This document shows positions 8,701-15,677 of a stretch of DNA of 24,332 nt, in pieces. The notes below the pieces were generated by a model. It saw only the letters and a program-made list of their open reading frames with translations, made no database searches and was not told the origin of the DNA. This stretch comes from CAZWRV01 sp964636325 (GTDB lineage: Bacteria; Verrucomicrobiota; Lentisphaeria; Victivallales; GWF2-50-93). The stretch is taken from positions 1 to 24,332 of the forward strand of contig CAZWRV010000096.1 of NCBI GenBank assembly GCA_964636325.1. The letters are read 5' to 3'. Position 1 is the first letter of the stretch; each line of letters opens with the position of its first letter. Made by a program: the position numbers and the translations under genes.

Positions 8701-9508
8701 CAAGCCCGACCGGACCGTCTCCTGCCTGAAGAACGGCGCCTATGCCATAAGGTTGAGGTTCAACCGGGGGCCGGGCGGCTCTGAACTGCAGAAAATCCGT
8801 GAAATAGTGCGGCTCAGCTGGGATGGCGCTTCCGGAGATTCCGTATCGGCGGCAAAGCCCGTGTTTTCGTTCAAGGAGTCGGGTAATTCCGACATGAGCT
8901 TCACGGGGGAGTCCGCAATACTGGAAGACGGCCGATTCTACACCTTCTGGGAGCACGACTATTTCGGGGAATTCATAAACCATAATAACGCCCCGAAATA
9001 CAGCAACGGCGTGTATCTTGGAATATTTAGTGACAAGGCCGAACGCGAGACCGTGGCCCCAGTGGCTCTCTGTAGCAAGGACGAGGACGGATGGTTTATC
9101 AAAGCAGATTTGGACGAAGTTGAAATGACCGAAGGCTTCTTCTGGGTGCCTGGACGTAAATACGAAGTAAAGGATGGTAAGACTGCCGCCATAGCCGATG
9201 GTGTATGGAGAATCTTCAAGAAGGACATCGCCGACTATCTGGCAGGGAAGCTTGAAGCTCCGACAATCACGGGGAAGACCGGGGCAACCCGCATTGAGAG
9301 CCTGGCCGAAGCTACCCCGATAGAAATCGTCTCGTCCACTTCCGGTGCCGTCCTGAGATATACCGTCGACGGCAGCAATCCCGACGGCAAATCGCCGGTT
9401 TATACGGGGCCGATCACAGTGAAACCCGGGACGACGGTCAAGGCGAAGGCGTTCAAGGACGGCCATATCCCAAGCGACACGACGATGAAGACTTTTGCAA
9501 GGGAATAG
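5789..9508 (+). CDS. Exported giant protein: two CsgG-like domains, propeller-like region, chitobiase-like C-terminal domain
   Basis: This is a 1239-residue paralogue of the upstream giant protein. An export signal (about 9-35) is followed by a CsgG-like domain (about 38-150: ICLLDRAALDKVFNE, then GKLVGADGLIII) and a second one (about 168-290: FVLERWKTDKL). A TPR-like pair follows (about 300-350), then a long helical region, and then blades resembling a beta-propeller (FNGSGIACGPDGRIFCI, about 807-823). The last 80 residues have the chitobiase/hexosaminidase C-terminal pattern (RYTVDGSNPDGKSPVYTGP, then TTVKAKAFKDG). G+C is even throughout, unlike the paralogue. The ATG at 5789 is supported by paralogue alignment: the bases around both starts are nearly the same, although the ribosome site here is poor. 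It is likely periplasmic or envelope-bound; the function is unknown. Confidence 0.85.
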   Translation: MLEYSRTKSFVALRLCAMIILLAGFASCLGLDKCYAGQEPAKVAIIADGGLQNLSDLLSVELSKDAEICLLDRAALDKVFNEHKISLENYGGSPFELGKLVGADGLIIIKKFKFDGKELAVSRLVAVNSGVILGTSFQPLPVQNPSEWLQGSMVRFKPLLSKLNVPPKDTVRFSILNIRAPVDTPELKVLERELTQSLSFSLMQEKGIFVLERWKTDKLAWEKDLKTDEDNPFWTGSYLLDGGIEIAEKDTVQVKLRLRKPGADEIYLEESGKKGNLIELSEKIKAGLLKELGKEPQKIFWDTKAEADQYLKEAKWALENGLYEESIEAADAAKALGGASPEQAFTRIKASGGRLFKDLQFEEWNFMLGGRRTPSVEDPGKYIDALLYGTEINIFLFRQSENETLPFRRDSVSLLRMAAAVLHSACLKGLHKRPEYQDRLASLRRFAMDLFKLDASIKDNNKFANNQQYAYWLFFSYMGFLTDNGARMRNAFQEAANCADPARREMILECLRSRIRDVPVAVSWEGDLDAEAARHMVVDFISALINSKKDADKVNGLLLASTIPGLGPISGDVTEKTMELLWSKRDKISADGPTPEGYEVLANFASFQDLRENGDDADRYAGFLVKYLDYYMEEFRKGRKLDWKFLYWLSSGITSRRTPENSFLKINLALKGNYEDILARLEKFKSENQDLFLTSKDFYPNATYEEMKKIFKGTKESGGLYTYADKVEGRFISFADCCAKGDKPGNLKSFGTSGGAAYAIFDIRRNSASKSAEGQMLVEIKEDMSVKSHLLPDEAAVFGKASGPGQSQFNGSGIACGPDGRIFCINPGGQVWVYNPAGDRWKLFHKSDRLFKCALISGGHLYLAFGADDRQIDNLLNNMPGDNRKAEREKLSALKGTGSGIIRISLADGSEALFASSRRKPAQNPLDDRPSYSVNKIMEDPDGNIHVLIEKDYLKSFYVCNTASGEWRLEFKPDRTVSCLKNGAYAIRLRFNRGPGGSELQKIREIVRLSWDGASGDSVSAAKPVFSFKESGNSDMSFTGESAILEDGRFYTFWEHDYFGEFINHNNAPKYSNGVYLGIFSDKAERETVAPVALCSKDEDGWFIKADLDEVEMTEGFFWVPGRKYEVKDGKTAAIADGVWRIFKKDIADYLAGKLEAPTITGKTGATRIESLAEATPIEIVSSTSGAVLRYTVDGSNPDGKSPVYTGPITVKPGTTVKAKAFKDGHIPSDTTMKTFARE

Positions 9509-9515
9509 GCAAAGC

Positions 9516-9549
9516 ATGCCGGCCGCAAACGGTGAAAACGGCCAAGCAT
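9516..9549 (+). terminator. Hairpin just after the giant-protein gene, possible terminator
   Basis: GGCCG (9521-9525) pairs with CGGCC (9539-9543) across a 13-base loop. ATGC (9516-9519) and GCAT (9546-9549) can extend the stem. It starts 7 bases after the stop codon. There is no T-run after it, so it is a weak candidate for intrinsic termination. Confidence 0.3.
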
Positions 9550-9558
9550 AAAAGTATA

Positions 9559-9587
9559 GCCACAAGAGGCACAAGAAGCACAGAAAG
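9559..9587 (-). repeat. Reverse copy of the GTGCCTTTTGTGCTT phrase
   Basis: On the minus strand this reads CTTTCTGTGCTTCTTGTGCC, then TCTTGTGGC, the same words as at 230-256 and 1796-1823. Two copies of the octamer GATTGGAT and a GAATGG word follow at 9604-9625. Nothing here looks coding. Confidence 0.5.
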
Positions 9588-9638
9588 AAAAGGATGGGTG
9601 GGTGATTGGATGATTGGATGAATGGGAAAGAGCGGCCG

Positions 9639-9816
9639 ACTGGCTGCACCTGTTCTATCGAGGTGAAACTTAAAGTACGCCGTCCCGAGCGCGTAAGCGC
9701 CTCGGGAAGCGGCCTTCCTGGTAACGCCGAGCCCCAGCTCGGCTTTACGGTCGCACTCGGATCGTGCGACGTACTTGAAGCGGGTTTCAGGAGTGTCGAA
9801 CTGCGAAGTGCACAGT
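9639..9816 (+). other. Large multi-branched foldable element
   Basis: A nested set of complementary segments closes around three hairpins. Outer stems: ACTG 9639-9642 with CAGT 9813-9816; TGCAC 9645-9649 with GTGCA 9808-9812; GTTC 9652-9655 with GAAC 9798-9801; TGAAAC 9664-9669 with GTTTCA 9784-9789; AAGTAC 9673-9678 with GTACTT 9771-9776. Inner hairpins: CCCGAGCGC..GCG-CTCGGG (9684-9706); GTAA-c-GCCGAGC..GCTCGGC-t-TTAC (9721-9748); GTCGCAC..GTGCGAC (9750-9770). It could be a structured RNA, a non-autonomous hairpin element, or a recombination site. I do not recognise a known family. Confidence 0.5.
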
Positions 9817-9875
9817 TTTGTCGATGAGAAACTTTCCGGTGTACGATACCGGCGACGATAACGCAAGACGATTAA

Positions 9876-9976
9876 GTTTCAGAGGAGATGCCAGAGTCAA
9901 AGTATCATCGTGGCTCTCCTCGCGGAAGCCACTGTGTCAGAGTATCAAAACCTTTGAAACTTTGATACGCTGACAC
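9876..9976 (+). repeat. Interspersed two-hairpin repeat module, copy B
   Basis: This is the second copy of the module at 107-218. Hairpin one is GTGGCT (9910-9915) with AGCCAC (9927-9932). Hairpin two is a 16-base stem, GTGTCAGAGTATCAAA (9934-9949) with TTTGATACGCTGACAC (9961-9976), with one mismatch and an 11-base loop. The loop-side sequence differs from copy A while pairing is kept. The module ends about 100 bases before the radical SAM gene. Confidence 0.7.
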
Positions 9977-10073
9977 TCTGATACATTACCAAAAAATAAT
10001 CTTGCAGTCATAATCCGGTAATCTCCGCCTGATATGTTGATTGTGCATTGGCACAGGATGCGGACTTAATACC

Positions 10074-10078
10074 GGAGG
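10074..10078 (+). promoter_or_regulatory. Ribosome binding site deciding the radical SAM start
   Basis: GGAGG lies 5 bases before TTG at 10084. The other in-frame candidate, TTG at 10048, has no purine-rich site upstream, so 10084 is preferred. Confidence 0.55.
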
Positions 10079-10083
10079 TCGTC

Positions 10084-11502
10084 TTGTTCAAGCATGTGCT
10101 TTGCTCGTATCCCTACAGGCGGGAGCTGAATGACGTCGGATTCTTCCCGCCGCTGGGCCTGGAATTCATCGCTGCGGTGGTTCGCAGATATGCGGAATCC
10201 GTCGAAGTCGCGGACATGCGCAAGGAGGAGGGGAATACTGCGGACTTCATCCGCCCCGGCACTGAAATGGTCTGCTTCTCGATAAACTGGGAGCGCGACC
10301 TGGACTTCATCGCCGGCGAAATCAGATCCGTTCCGGATTCCGTCCTGACCGTGGTCGGAGGAAGGCATGCGACGGAAAACCCCCTCAAGTGGCTTGGCCA
10401 GTTCCCCAACGTGGACATTGTCGTCAGGGGCGACGGAGAGGAGGCCATGGACGAGATATGCAGGGGTCTTCCCCTCGAAAGTGTTTCCGGGATAAGCTTC
10501 AGGCGCGGCAACCAGATCATCCACAACCCCAACAGGGTCCAGGGCGAGCTCGACGGGAGCCTCTTCCCCGACAGAAGTTCGAGGAAATACCGCTACGACG
10601 TCATCCTCGGCGGCGCCGGCACGGGACTAGACGTCGACATGATCGCCTCCTCCCGCGGCTGCCCGTTCAACTGCAGCTTCTGCTCGTTCAGCAGGAACCC
10701 GTGGGGCGGCAAGAGGAAATGGTCGGCGCGCTCCCCGGAATCCGTCGTCGCCGAGATCGAGCAGACCGGCGCCACGCTGATCGGCTTCACCGACGACCTC
10801 TTCACCTACGACATGGACAGGGTGGGGAAGATCTGCGACCTGCTGATCGAGAAGAAAATCAAAAAGAAATATTTCATAAATGCCAGGCTCGAAATAGCGA
10901 AGAGGCCGGATATCATGGAGAAGATGTGCAAGGCCGGGTTCGTATTCCTCATGCTCGGGATCGAGTCCGCGCACGACAAGACCTTGAAGTCCATGCGCAA
11001 GGGCTTCGACACGGCGCAGATCGCGGAATACCTGAAAACGATCTCAAGGACTGGGATGCTGATGCACGGCTATTTCATCATGGGCAACATAGGCGAATCG
11101 AAGGAGGAGATGGCGGAGATACTTCCGTTCGCCCGGAAAATCGGCCTAGACACCATCGCGCTTTCCATCCTCAGGGCCGGACCTTATTCCGGGCTCGAGG
11201 AGCTGGTCTCGGCCAACCCCGGATACCACATGGATCCCGACGGGAAAATCTATTCCGACGAATGTTCGGTCGAGGATCTTAAAAACATGAGGAGATGGAT
11301 ATACCGCCATTTCTTCTCTCCGCGGCGGATAGCACGCGTCGCGTTGAAAAGCGTCCGCCTCGGCGCACTGCGGATGTTGCCCGGCCTGGTTCCGCGCATC
11401 CCGCAGATCGCCATGAACATCGTCAGGCACCGCAGGAAGCGCATCCGCCGCAGGAGGGAGAAGGAGGACAGGATGGTGGCGGCGTCAGGCCTTTCCTGCT
11501 AG
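10084..11502 (+). CDS. B12-binding domain radical SAM protein
   Basis: This has about 472 residues from the preferred TTG start (484 from TTG 10048). The N-terminal ~120 residues fit a cobalamin-binding domain (FFPPLGLEFIAAVVRR, VVGGRHATENP, VVRGDGEEAM). The radical SAM core carries CPFNCSFC, giving Cys193-x3-Cys197-x2-Cys200 for the [4Fe-4S] cluster. The TIM-barrel parts are FTDDLFTYD, INARLEIA, LMLGIESAHDKTLKSM and HGYFIMGN. The C-terminus is very basic (RKRIRRRREKE). Family knowledge suggests a methylation, ring-forming or rearrangement reaction on a lipid, pigment or natural-product substrate; the substrate cannot be read from sequence. It is a lone gene, with no partner biosynthetic gene beside it on either side. 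Confidence 0.9.
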   Translation: MFKHVLCSYPYRRELNDVGFFPPLGLEFIAAVVRRYAESVEVADMRKEEGNTADFIRPGTEMVCFSINWERDLDFIAGEIRSVPDSVLTVVGGRHATENPLKWLGQFPNVDIVVRGDGEEAMDEICRGLPLESVSGISFRRGNQIIHNPNRVQGELDGSLFPDRSSRKYRYDVILGGAGTGLDVDMIASSRGCPFNCSFCSFSRNPWGGKRKWSARSPESVVAEIEQTGATLIGFTDDLFTYDMDRVGKICDLLIEKKIKKKYFINARLEIAKRPDIMEKMCKAGFVFLMLGIESAHDKTLKSMRKGFDTAQIAEYLKTISRTGMLMHGYFIMGNIGESKEEMAEILPFARKIGLDTIALSILRAGPYSGLEELVSANPGYHMDPDGKIYSDECSVEDLKNMRRWIYRHFFSPRRIARVALKSVRLGALRMLPGLVPRIPQIAMNIVRHRRKRIRRRREKEDRMVAASGLSC

Positions 11503-11666
11503 CTTAGCCTCCGTTATTGGGTATTCGTTATCGTTTATTCGTGAACCGTAATCATCACGTGAGTTATGTGATAGACCGCTTGATTCCCGGATCGGCATAC
11601 GGTTACGGACTATGAATCATATCCGCCGGCAGGCGGAAGGAGGGTTGATCCAAGCTCTGCCGCGAG

Positions 11667-13076
11667 TCAGGAAATCTTCAGATATTTCATCCTTTTTATG
11701 AGGATGAGGATATGGCAGGCCTCGTTATGGGGGAACTTGGATCTGTATTTGTGGGGATCGTCCTTGAACCTGGTTCTGTCCCACTCGTCCGAGGCCTCCT
11801 GTTTCACGGACTTGAGCATCTTGTTGAAGTGAATCCTCCGTTCGGGCGTTCCCAGCCTGCTTGATAGAAGCGCATATTCGATGCAGCACCAGGCGGCCTT
11901 CACCGACAGGAGCATGGCATTGAAGATAGGCGCGTTCTTCGCGGGCCAGTACTTGCCACCGGCTTCGATGATCGCAAACGCTGTCTTCTCCATGTTCTCG
12001 AGTTCCCCAATCTTTTCCACCGCCAGGCTGCGGGAGCCGAGCAGGATGCCGGCTATCTCGTAGTTCACTATCACTGAAGGGTGAAGTTCCAGGAACAGGT
12101 CAAGCTCCTCCGTCAGGCCGGTTCCGAAGACCTTCTTTGCAAACTTCCTCTTGAACTTCTCCGTGTCCGGCATGCCGCCAGCCTTGCCCGCTTCCGCGCT
12201 GAACGCAATCCCGTAGTAGAGCGCCTCCTGGAAATATCTGTAGGGGCACCATATCGTCGTTATGAGCCCTTCCTGCCGGTACTTTGACGCGAAGGATGCC
12301 ATCTTCGCGACATTGGTGATGCCGATCTCCGTGGTATGGCCTCGGTATTCCCAGCAGGCGATAGAGGGAGCGGACACCAGCTTCTTGAACCCGTGTCTCC
12401 TCAACTTCCGCACCGGCGCCTCGTCGACGCCCCTGTGGTAGCGCCAGTCGAAGAGGATCAGATCCTTGCGCAGGAGCCTGGCGATGTCCGGGCTCTTCGT
12501 AGGATGGTCGCCCCAGATCATGGGAATTTTGCCGCAGCTCTTGGCATAGCTGACGATTTCGTTCACGTATTCGGCCCAAACCTTGCAGCCGTCAAGATTC
12601 CTGTCCTTGCAGTATTCCTCCAGGTTAACCTCGTCGCAGCCGAGATGGATGTATCTGGAGGGGAACAGCTTTGCGGTGGCGGCTATCAATCTTTTCATCA
12701 GGGAATGAGTCTCGGGGTTCAACGGGTCTATCGCGTTGAACGTGATATGCTCCGCCCTTTTGCCGGCATAGAGATGGGCGTATTCCTTCCTGTCAGTTAG
12801 GAACCTGGTGTGACCGAAAGTCTCCAGTTCGGGGATGATGTCTATCCCCTTCTTTGCGGCATGGGCCGCGAGCCTCCTGATTTCGTCGGCGTTGAAGGCG
12901 TTTCTCATCGCGATATTCGCGAATCCCGGCATCCTTATAGCGAAACCGTGGTCGTCCGAGAAATGCAGCATCAGGACGTTCATGCCCCAATCCGCCATGA
13001 AGTCCACGAGCTTGAAATAATAACGGTGCGGCTCCATCAGCCGCGAACAGTCGATCATGACGCCGTTGAATCTCAT
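11667..13076 (-). CDS. GH20-like beta-N-acetylhexosaminidase, cytoplasmic
   Basis: This 469-residue TIM-barrel glycosidase starts at GVMIDCSRLM, the usual beginning of the GH20 catalytic barrel. It therefore lacks the N-terminal GH20b domain of many family members. LMLHFSDDHGF (36-45) and IPELETFGHT (81-90) are typical GH20 segments. HLGCDEV (144-150) contains the D148-E149 pair: in GH20 the Glu is the acid/base and the Asp supports substrate-assisted catalysis. There is no signal peptide, so it probably acts on imported amino-sugar oligosaccharides. It ends with TGA. No clear ribosome site precedes the ATG. It is convergent with the radical SAM gene and divergent from the secreted 13388 gene. 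Exact substrate specificity is uncertain. Confidence 0.87.
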   Translation of the reverse strand: MRFNGVMIDCSRLMEPHRYYFKLVDFMADWGMNVLMLHFSDDHGFAIRMPGFANIAMRNAFNADEIRRLAAHAAKKGIDIIPELETFGHTRFLTDRKEYAHLYAGKRAEHITFNAIDPLNPETHSLMKRLIAATAKLFPSRYIHLGCDEVNLEEYCKDRNLDGCKVWAEYVNEIVSYAKSCGKIPMIWGDHPTKSPDIARLLRKDLILFDWRYHRGVDEAPVRKLRRHGFKKLVSAPSIACWEYRGHTTEIGITNVAKMASFASKYRQEGLITTIWCPYRYFQEALYYGIAFSAEAGKAGGMPDTEKFKRKFAKKVFGTGLTEELDLFLELHPSVIVNYEIAGILLGSRSLAVEKIGELENMEKTAFAIIEAGGKYWPAKNAPIFNAMLLSVKAAWCCIEYALLSSRLGTPERRIHFNKMLKSVKQEASDEWDRTRFKDDPHKYRSKFPHNEACHILILIKRMKYLKIS

Positions 13077-13387
13077 TATGTGTCTTTCGCGATGCTTGTG
13101 GTTAATCTTGTTTAGCTTAGTGCTTCCCTTTGACCGTAAATATTCAGCGAACTACGCCCTTTCGCTGAATATTTACCTTTGAACGACCAGCTTGCCAGTG
13201 TGAAGGCCGTGCCGTTTTTATATAGTGGTTCTTTCTCAGACTTTTTCCAGCTTTGCTGGATGAAATCCGAACTTATAACGCATGGCGTAAAACTATTATT
13301 CAATTCTATGAATTATTTGCTTCGTGCCTTCGTGATTTCCTTTTTTAACTATGGATAACAGCCAATCCGCATTGTAGATTACACGGC
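13077..13387. other. Divergent intergenic region with hairpin repeat, no gene
   Basis: This is 311 bases between the minus-strand glycosidase and the plus-strand secreted protein. It holds the hairpin repeat at 13136-13176, a smaller hairpin TCCAGC-TTT-GCTGGA near 13248, and a CTTCGTGCCTTCGTG phrase near 13320 like those seen in other gaps. Short frames here look like artefacts. Promoters for both neighbours must lie here, but none stands out. Confidence 0.5.
13136..13176. repeat. CTACGCCYT-loop hairpin, copy 1
   Basis: GTAAATATTCAGCGAA (13136-13151) pairs perfectly over 16 bases with TTCGCTGAATATTTAC (13161-13176) around the loop CTACGCCCT. Two further copies are at 15574-15614 and 17021-17057. 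It sits upstream of two divergent genes, so a terminator role is unlikely for this copy. Confidence 0.9.
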
Positions 13388-15436
13388 ATGAGGAAATTGC
13401 CAATAATCTTGCTTCTTCTTGTGGCCGCCTCCCTGCTCCACGCCCGGCCTGTGGACAAGGGCGGACTGTTCTGGAGGAAGCTTCAGGTTCCGGCGGAGGC
13501 GAAGGATGCCGCCTCGGTGACCGCCAACTTCTTCCTGCCCGCTGAATGCAAGGGCTATGCCGTCTACAAGGCGAACGGCCAAGCTGTCAAGACCCGGCTA
13601 TTGCATCAGGAAGGCGGATTCACGAAAGTCTTCTTCAACTCCGACGCGCCAGGCGAGCTTTGGCTGGCATACCTAAAAGATCAAAAGGATGGCACTCATG
13701 ACAAGCCTTTGGCGCATGTTAGCGGCCTGCTTCACGTGGTCCGGAGGGCCAAGGAGCCGTTCGGCGGCGTTGACTCCCCCGGCACCTTCTTCAAGCGCTG
13801 GGAGGCGGCAGTATTCGAGGGGGCGAGGTTCGAGGACACTGTGTTCTCCGGCTTCAACCCCTTCGGCGACGACAGGAACTCGCTGCACGTCTACGAGGGC
13901 GGCATCAGGATCGCGAAGCCCGGGACATACAGGTTCTATTCCGCGTCCATCGACGCCTCGTTCATCCAGATCGACGGCAAGACCGTGGTGGAATCGCCCG
14001 GACTTCACGATCCTTGGAAGGGCGCCAACAACGGAGTCTTCGGCGACGTTGACCTCAAGGAGGGCGTCCACAGCTTCAGGTATCTGCACGCCAACAGCGG
14101 GGATGCGCTGATCGCGGTCGCGGGAATCCTCCTGCCCGGCGAAAAGCGCAACGGAGTGATCCCGAAGGAGATGTTCTCGGAGGTGTTCAAGGCCCAGCCC
14201 GGTCCGCTGGAGGACAAGGACGGCAGGCCTGCTCTTGAGTTCTCATGGGACAACCGCCAGATGGTCTACTTCCCGGAAACATGCATCCACGAGGTTGATT
14301 TTTTCGCGGCAGTCCCGCAGGGGGTCGATGTGAAAAAGGTAAAATGGGACTTCGGCGACGGGACTTCCGGAGAAGGCGCCAAGGTCACGCACATGTTCTT
14401 CAAGCGCTGGACCTACGTGGTCACGGCTGCCGCCGAGCTTGCGGACGGAACGCAGATGAAGCAGACGCAGGACGTCCAGGTCAACTACCGGTTCGGCCAG
14501 AACGAGAACGACGACAACGTCACGCTCGGCATGCTCAACAGGTCGGTCCAGCAGGAGTCAAGCATCGGCGTACAGCCGGAAGGCTATGACGCGATCATGG
14601 AGTGCATGATTTTCTACAAGCAGAAAAAGGAGGCTGAAGCCTTCTACCAGAAATCGGCGCTGACAAAAAAATCTCCGGCGTCAGCCTTCTTCTTCGACTT
14701 CCTCGACAAGCTCGTCGTATTACAGATGTGGGAGGCGGAAAATTATGGAGGCGCGGCCGGCGCGTGGGATGACTTCATTAAAAGGGCCGAAGAGCCGTTG
14801 AAGTCGAGGGCGCTCCTGCGGAAGGCGCAGCTTCTCGCCGGACCGCTAGGCGAGCATCAGGCCGCGGTAATGACGATCGATCAGATCAAGACGGACTCGC
14901 TCACGGATACCGAAAAGAGGAACCAGCTTTTCGCCAGGGCAGACGTCGCGCTTCACAATGAGGGCCTGAACGCCGCAGTCGGCGTCCTCGCACCCGCGGC
15001 CCAGGCTGGATCTGCGAAGGATCTGCGGGCCATGCTGGACCGCGAGAACTCCGCGAATGCCAAGCTCTTCCTGGTCGAGCAGCTGATCATCTCCGGGAAG
15101 CATCAGGAGGCGCTCGACAACATCGCCGCCCTAGAAGCGGAGAATCCCTACCTCCGCCTATACGCGCCGCTGGCCCTCATGAAGGGAAGGATCCTCGCCG
15201 CGCTAGGAAGACAAGTTTTCTCGGCAAAGATACTCCAGGCCGGACTGCTCCTAGAGCCGGACGAAGGCACCGAGGCGAGGATCAGGCTCGAGCTTGCGAG
15301 GCTCTATATCGCCAGGAAGGAATATATAAGCGCCAGGCAGCAGCTTTCGACCATAAGGAAAATCAGGCCCGGCTCAGTCGAGGAGATTGAGGCGTCCAAG
15401 CTTATGGACTTGATAAAGAAGAACTTGGAGCTATAG
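13388..15436 (+). CDS. Secreted PA14-like / PKD / TPR protein
   Basis: The 682-residue product has a clear signal peptide (MRKLPIILLLLVAASLLHA, cleavage likely after residue 19). Residues about 125-250 resemble a PA14 domain: FEDTVFSGFNPF, IAKPGTYRFYSASIDA, FIQIDGKTVVE, and DLKEGVHSFRYLH. A PKD-type Ig fold follows with WDFGDGTSGEGAKVTHMF (about 320-337). The rest (about 385-675) is a chain of TPR-like helical pairs, such as ALLRKAQLLAGPLGEHQAAV and RLELARLYIARKEYISAR. No catalytic signature is visible. It is probably periplasmic or envelope-bound and may bind polysaccharide through PA14/PKD. Neither neighbour is co-oriented and close, although it diverges from the GH20-like gene. The ATG lacks a good ribosome site. 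Confidence 0.85.
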   Translation: MRKLPIILLLLVAASLLHARPVDKGGLFWRKLQVPAEAKDAASVTANFFLPAECKGYAVYKANGQAVKTRLLHQEGGFTKVFFNSDAPGELWLAYLKDQKDGTHDKPLAHVSGLLHVVRRAKEPFGGVDSPGTFFKRWEAAVFEGARFEDTVFSGFNPFGDDRNSLHVYEGGIRIAKPGTYRFYSASIDASFIQIDGKTVVESPGLHDPWKGANNGVFGDVDLKEGVHSFRYLHANSGDALIAVAGILLPGEKRNGVIPKEMFSEVFKAQPGPLEDKDGRPALEFSWDNRQMVYFPETCIHEVDFFAAVPQGVDVKKVKWDFGDGTSGEGAKVTHMFFKRWTYVVTAAAELADGTQMKQTQDVQVNYRFGQNENDDNVTLGMLNRSVQQESSIGVQPEGYDAIMECMIFYKQKKEAEAFYQKSALTKKSPASAFFFDFLDKLVVLQMWEAENYGGAAGAWDDFIKRAEEPLKSRALLRKAQLLAGPLGEHQAAVMTIDQIKTDSLTDTEKRNQLFARADVALHNEGLNAAVGVLAPAAQAGSAKDLRAMLDRENSANAKLFLVEQLIISGKHQEALDNIAALEAENPYLRLYAPLALMKGRILAALGRQVFSAKILQAGLLLEPDEGTEARIRLELARLYIARKEYISARQQLSTIRKIRPGSVEEIEASKLMDLIKKNLEL

Positions 15437-15569
15437 TTTTTCAGATGTTCCGGAACTGTGCATGTACGGGGGATTGTTTTTTGTTCCGGCCGATGGGCGG
15501 CATGAATGTGTCCGATTCTGGGCGCTATACTCATTTAGCGTGTAAATTTATCAGCCTAAAGGAGTATAA

Positions 15570-15677
15570 ATGCGTAAATATTCAGTGAACTACGCCCTTT
15601 CACTGAATATTTACTTAAGTCATATTGGAAAAAAGCTGTTTGGAAGGAGGTGGTATCATGGCCGGGCTTCTTTATAA
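15570..15677 (+). CDS. Possible 35-codon leader peptide through the hairpin, overlapping the UroD-like gene
   Basis: AAAGGAG (15558-15564) is followed 5 bases later by ATG 15570, which opens MRKYSVNYALSLNIYL... and stops at TAA 15675-15677. This frame runs through the 15574-15614 hairpin, over the ribosome site of the UroD-like gene, and 20 bases into that gene. Its translation would melt the hairpin and influence the downstream start. It could also be a chance frame created by the inserted repeat. Confidence 0.3.
   Translation: MRKYSVNYALSLNIYLSHIGKKLFGRRWYHGRASL
15574..15614. repeat. CTACGCCYT-loop hairpin, copy 2
   Basis: GTAAATATTCAGTGAA (15574-15589) pairs over 16 bases with TTCACTGAATATTTAC (15599-15614) around CTACGCCCT. 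Compared with copy 1, one C-G pair has become T-A, so both arms changed together. It lies 43 bases before the UroD-like start. Confidence 0.9.

Noticed and set aside
8579..9649. Long minus-strand open frame opposite the second giant gene
   Set aside because: It is antisense to a convincing gene in G+C-rich DNA, has no domain pattern, and continues into repeat DNA.
9639..9816. Integron attC site or tRNA-like gene
   Set aside because: No integrase or cassette array is present, and the RYYYAAC/GTTRRRY ends are absent. No CCA-type acceptor stem or tRNA T-loop was found.
9606..9827. 73-codon plus-strand frame over the branched element
   Set aside because: It begins inside a short tandem repeat, is spanned by paired segments, and has no convincing ribosome site; structure explains the sequence better than coding does.
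10389..11282. Long plus-strand frame inside the radical SAM gene
   Set aside because: It is an Arg/Gly/His-rich out-of-frame shadow, and the true frame has the Fe-S cysteines and family motifs.
15625..15657. TTG start for the UroD-like gene
   Set aside because: ATG 15658 has AAGGAGG at ideal spacing, whereas TTG 15625 has no such site.
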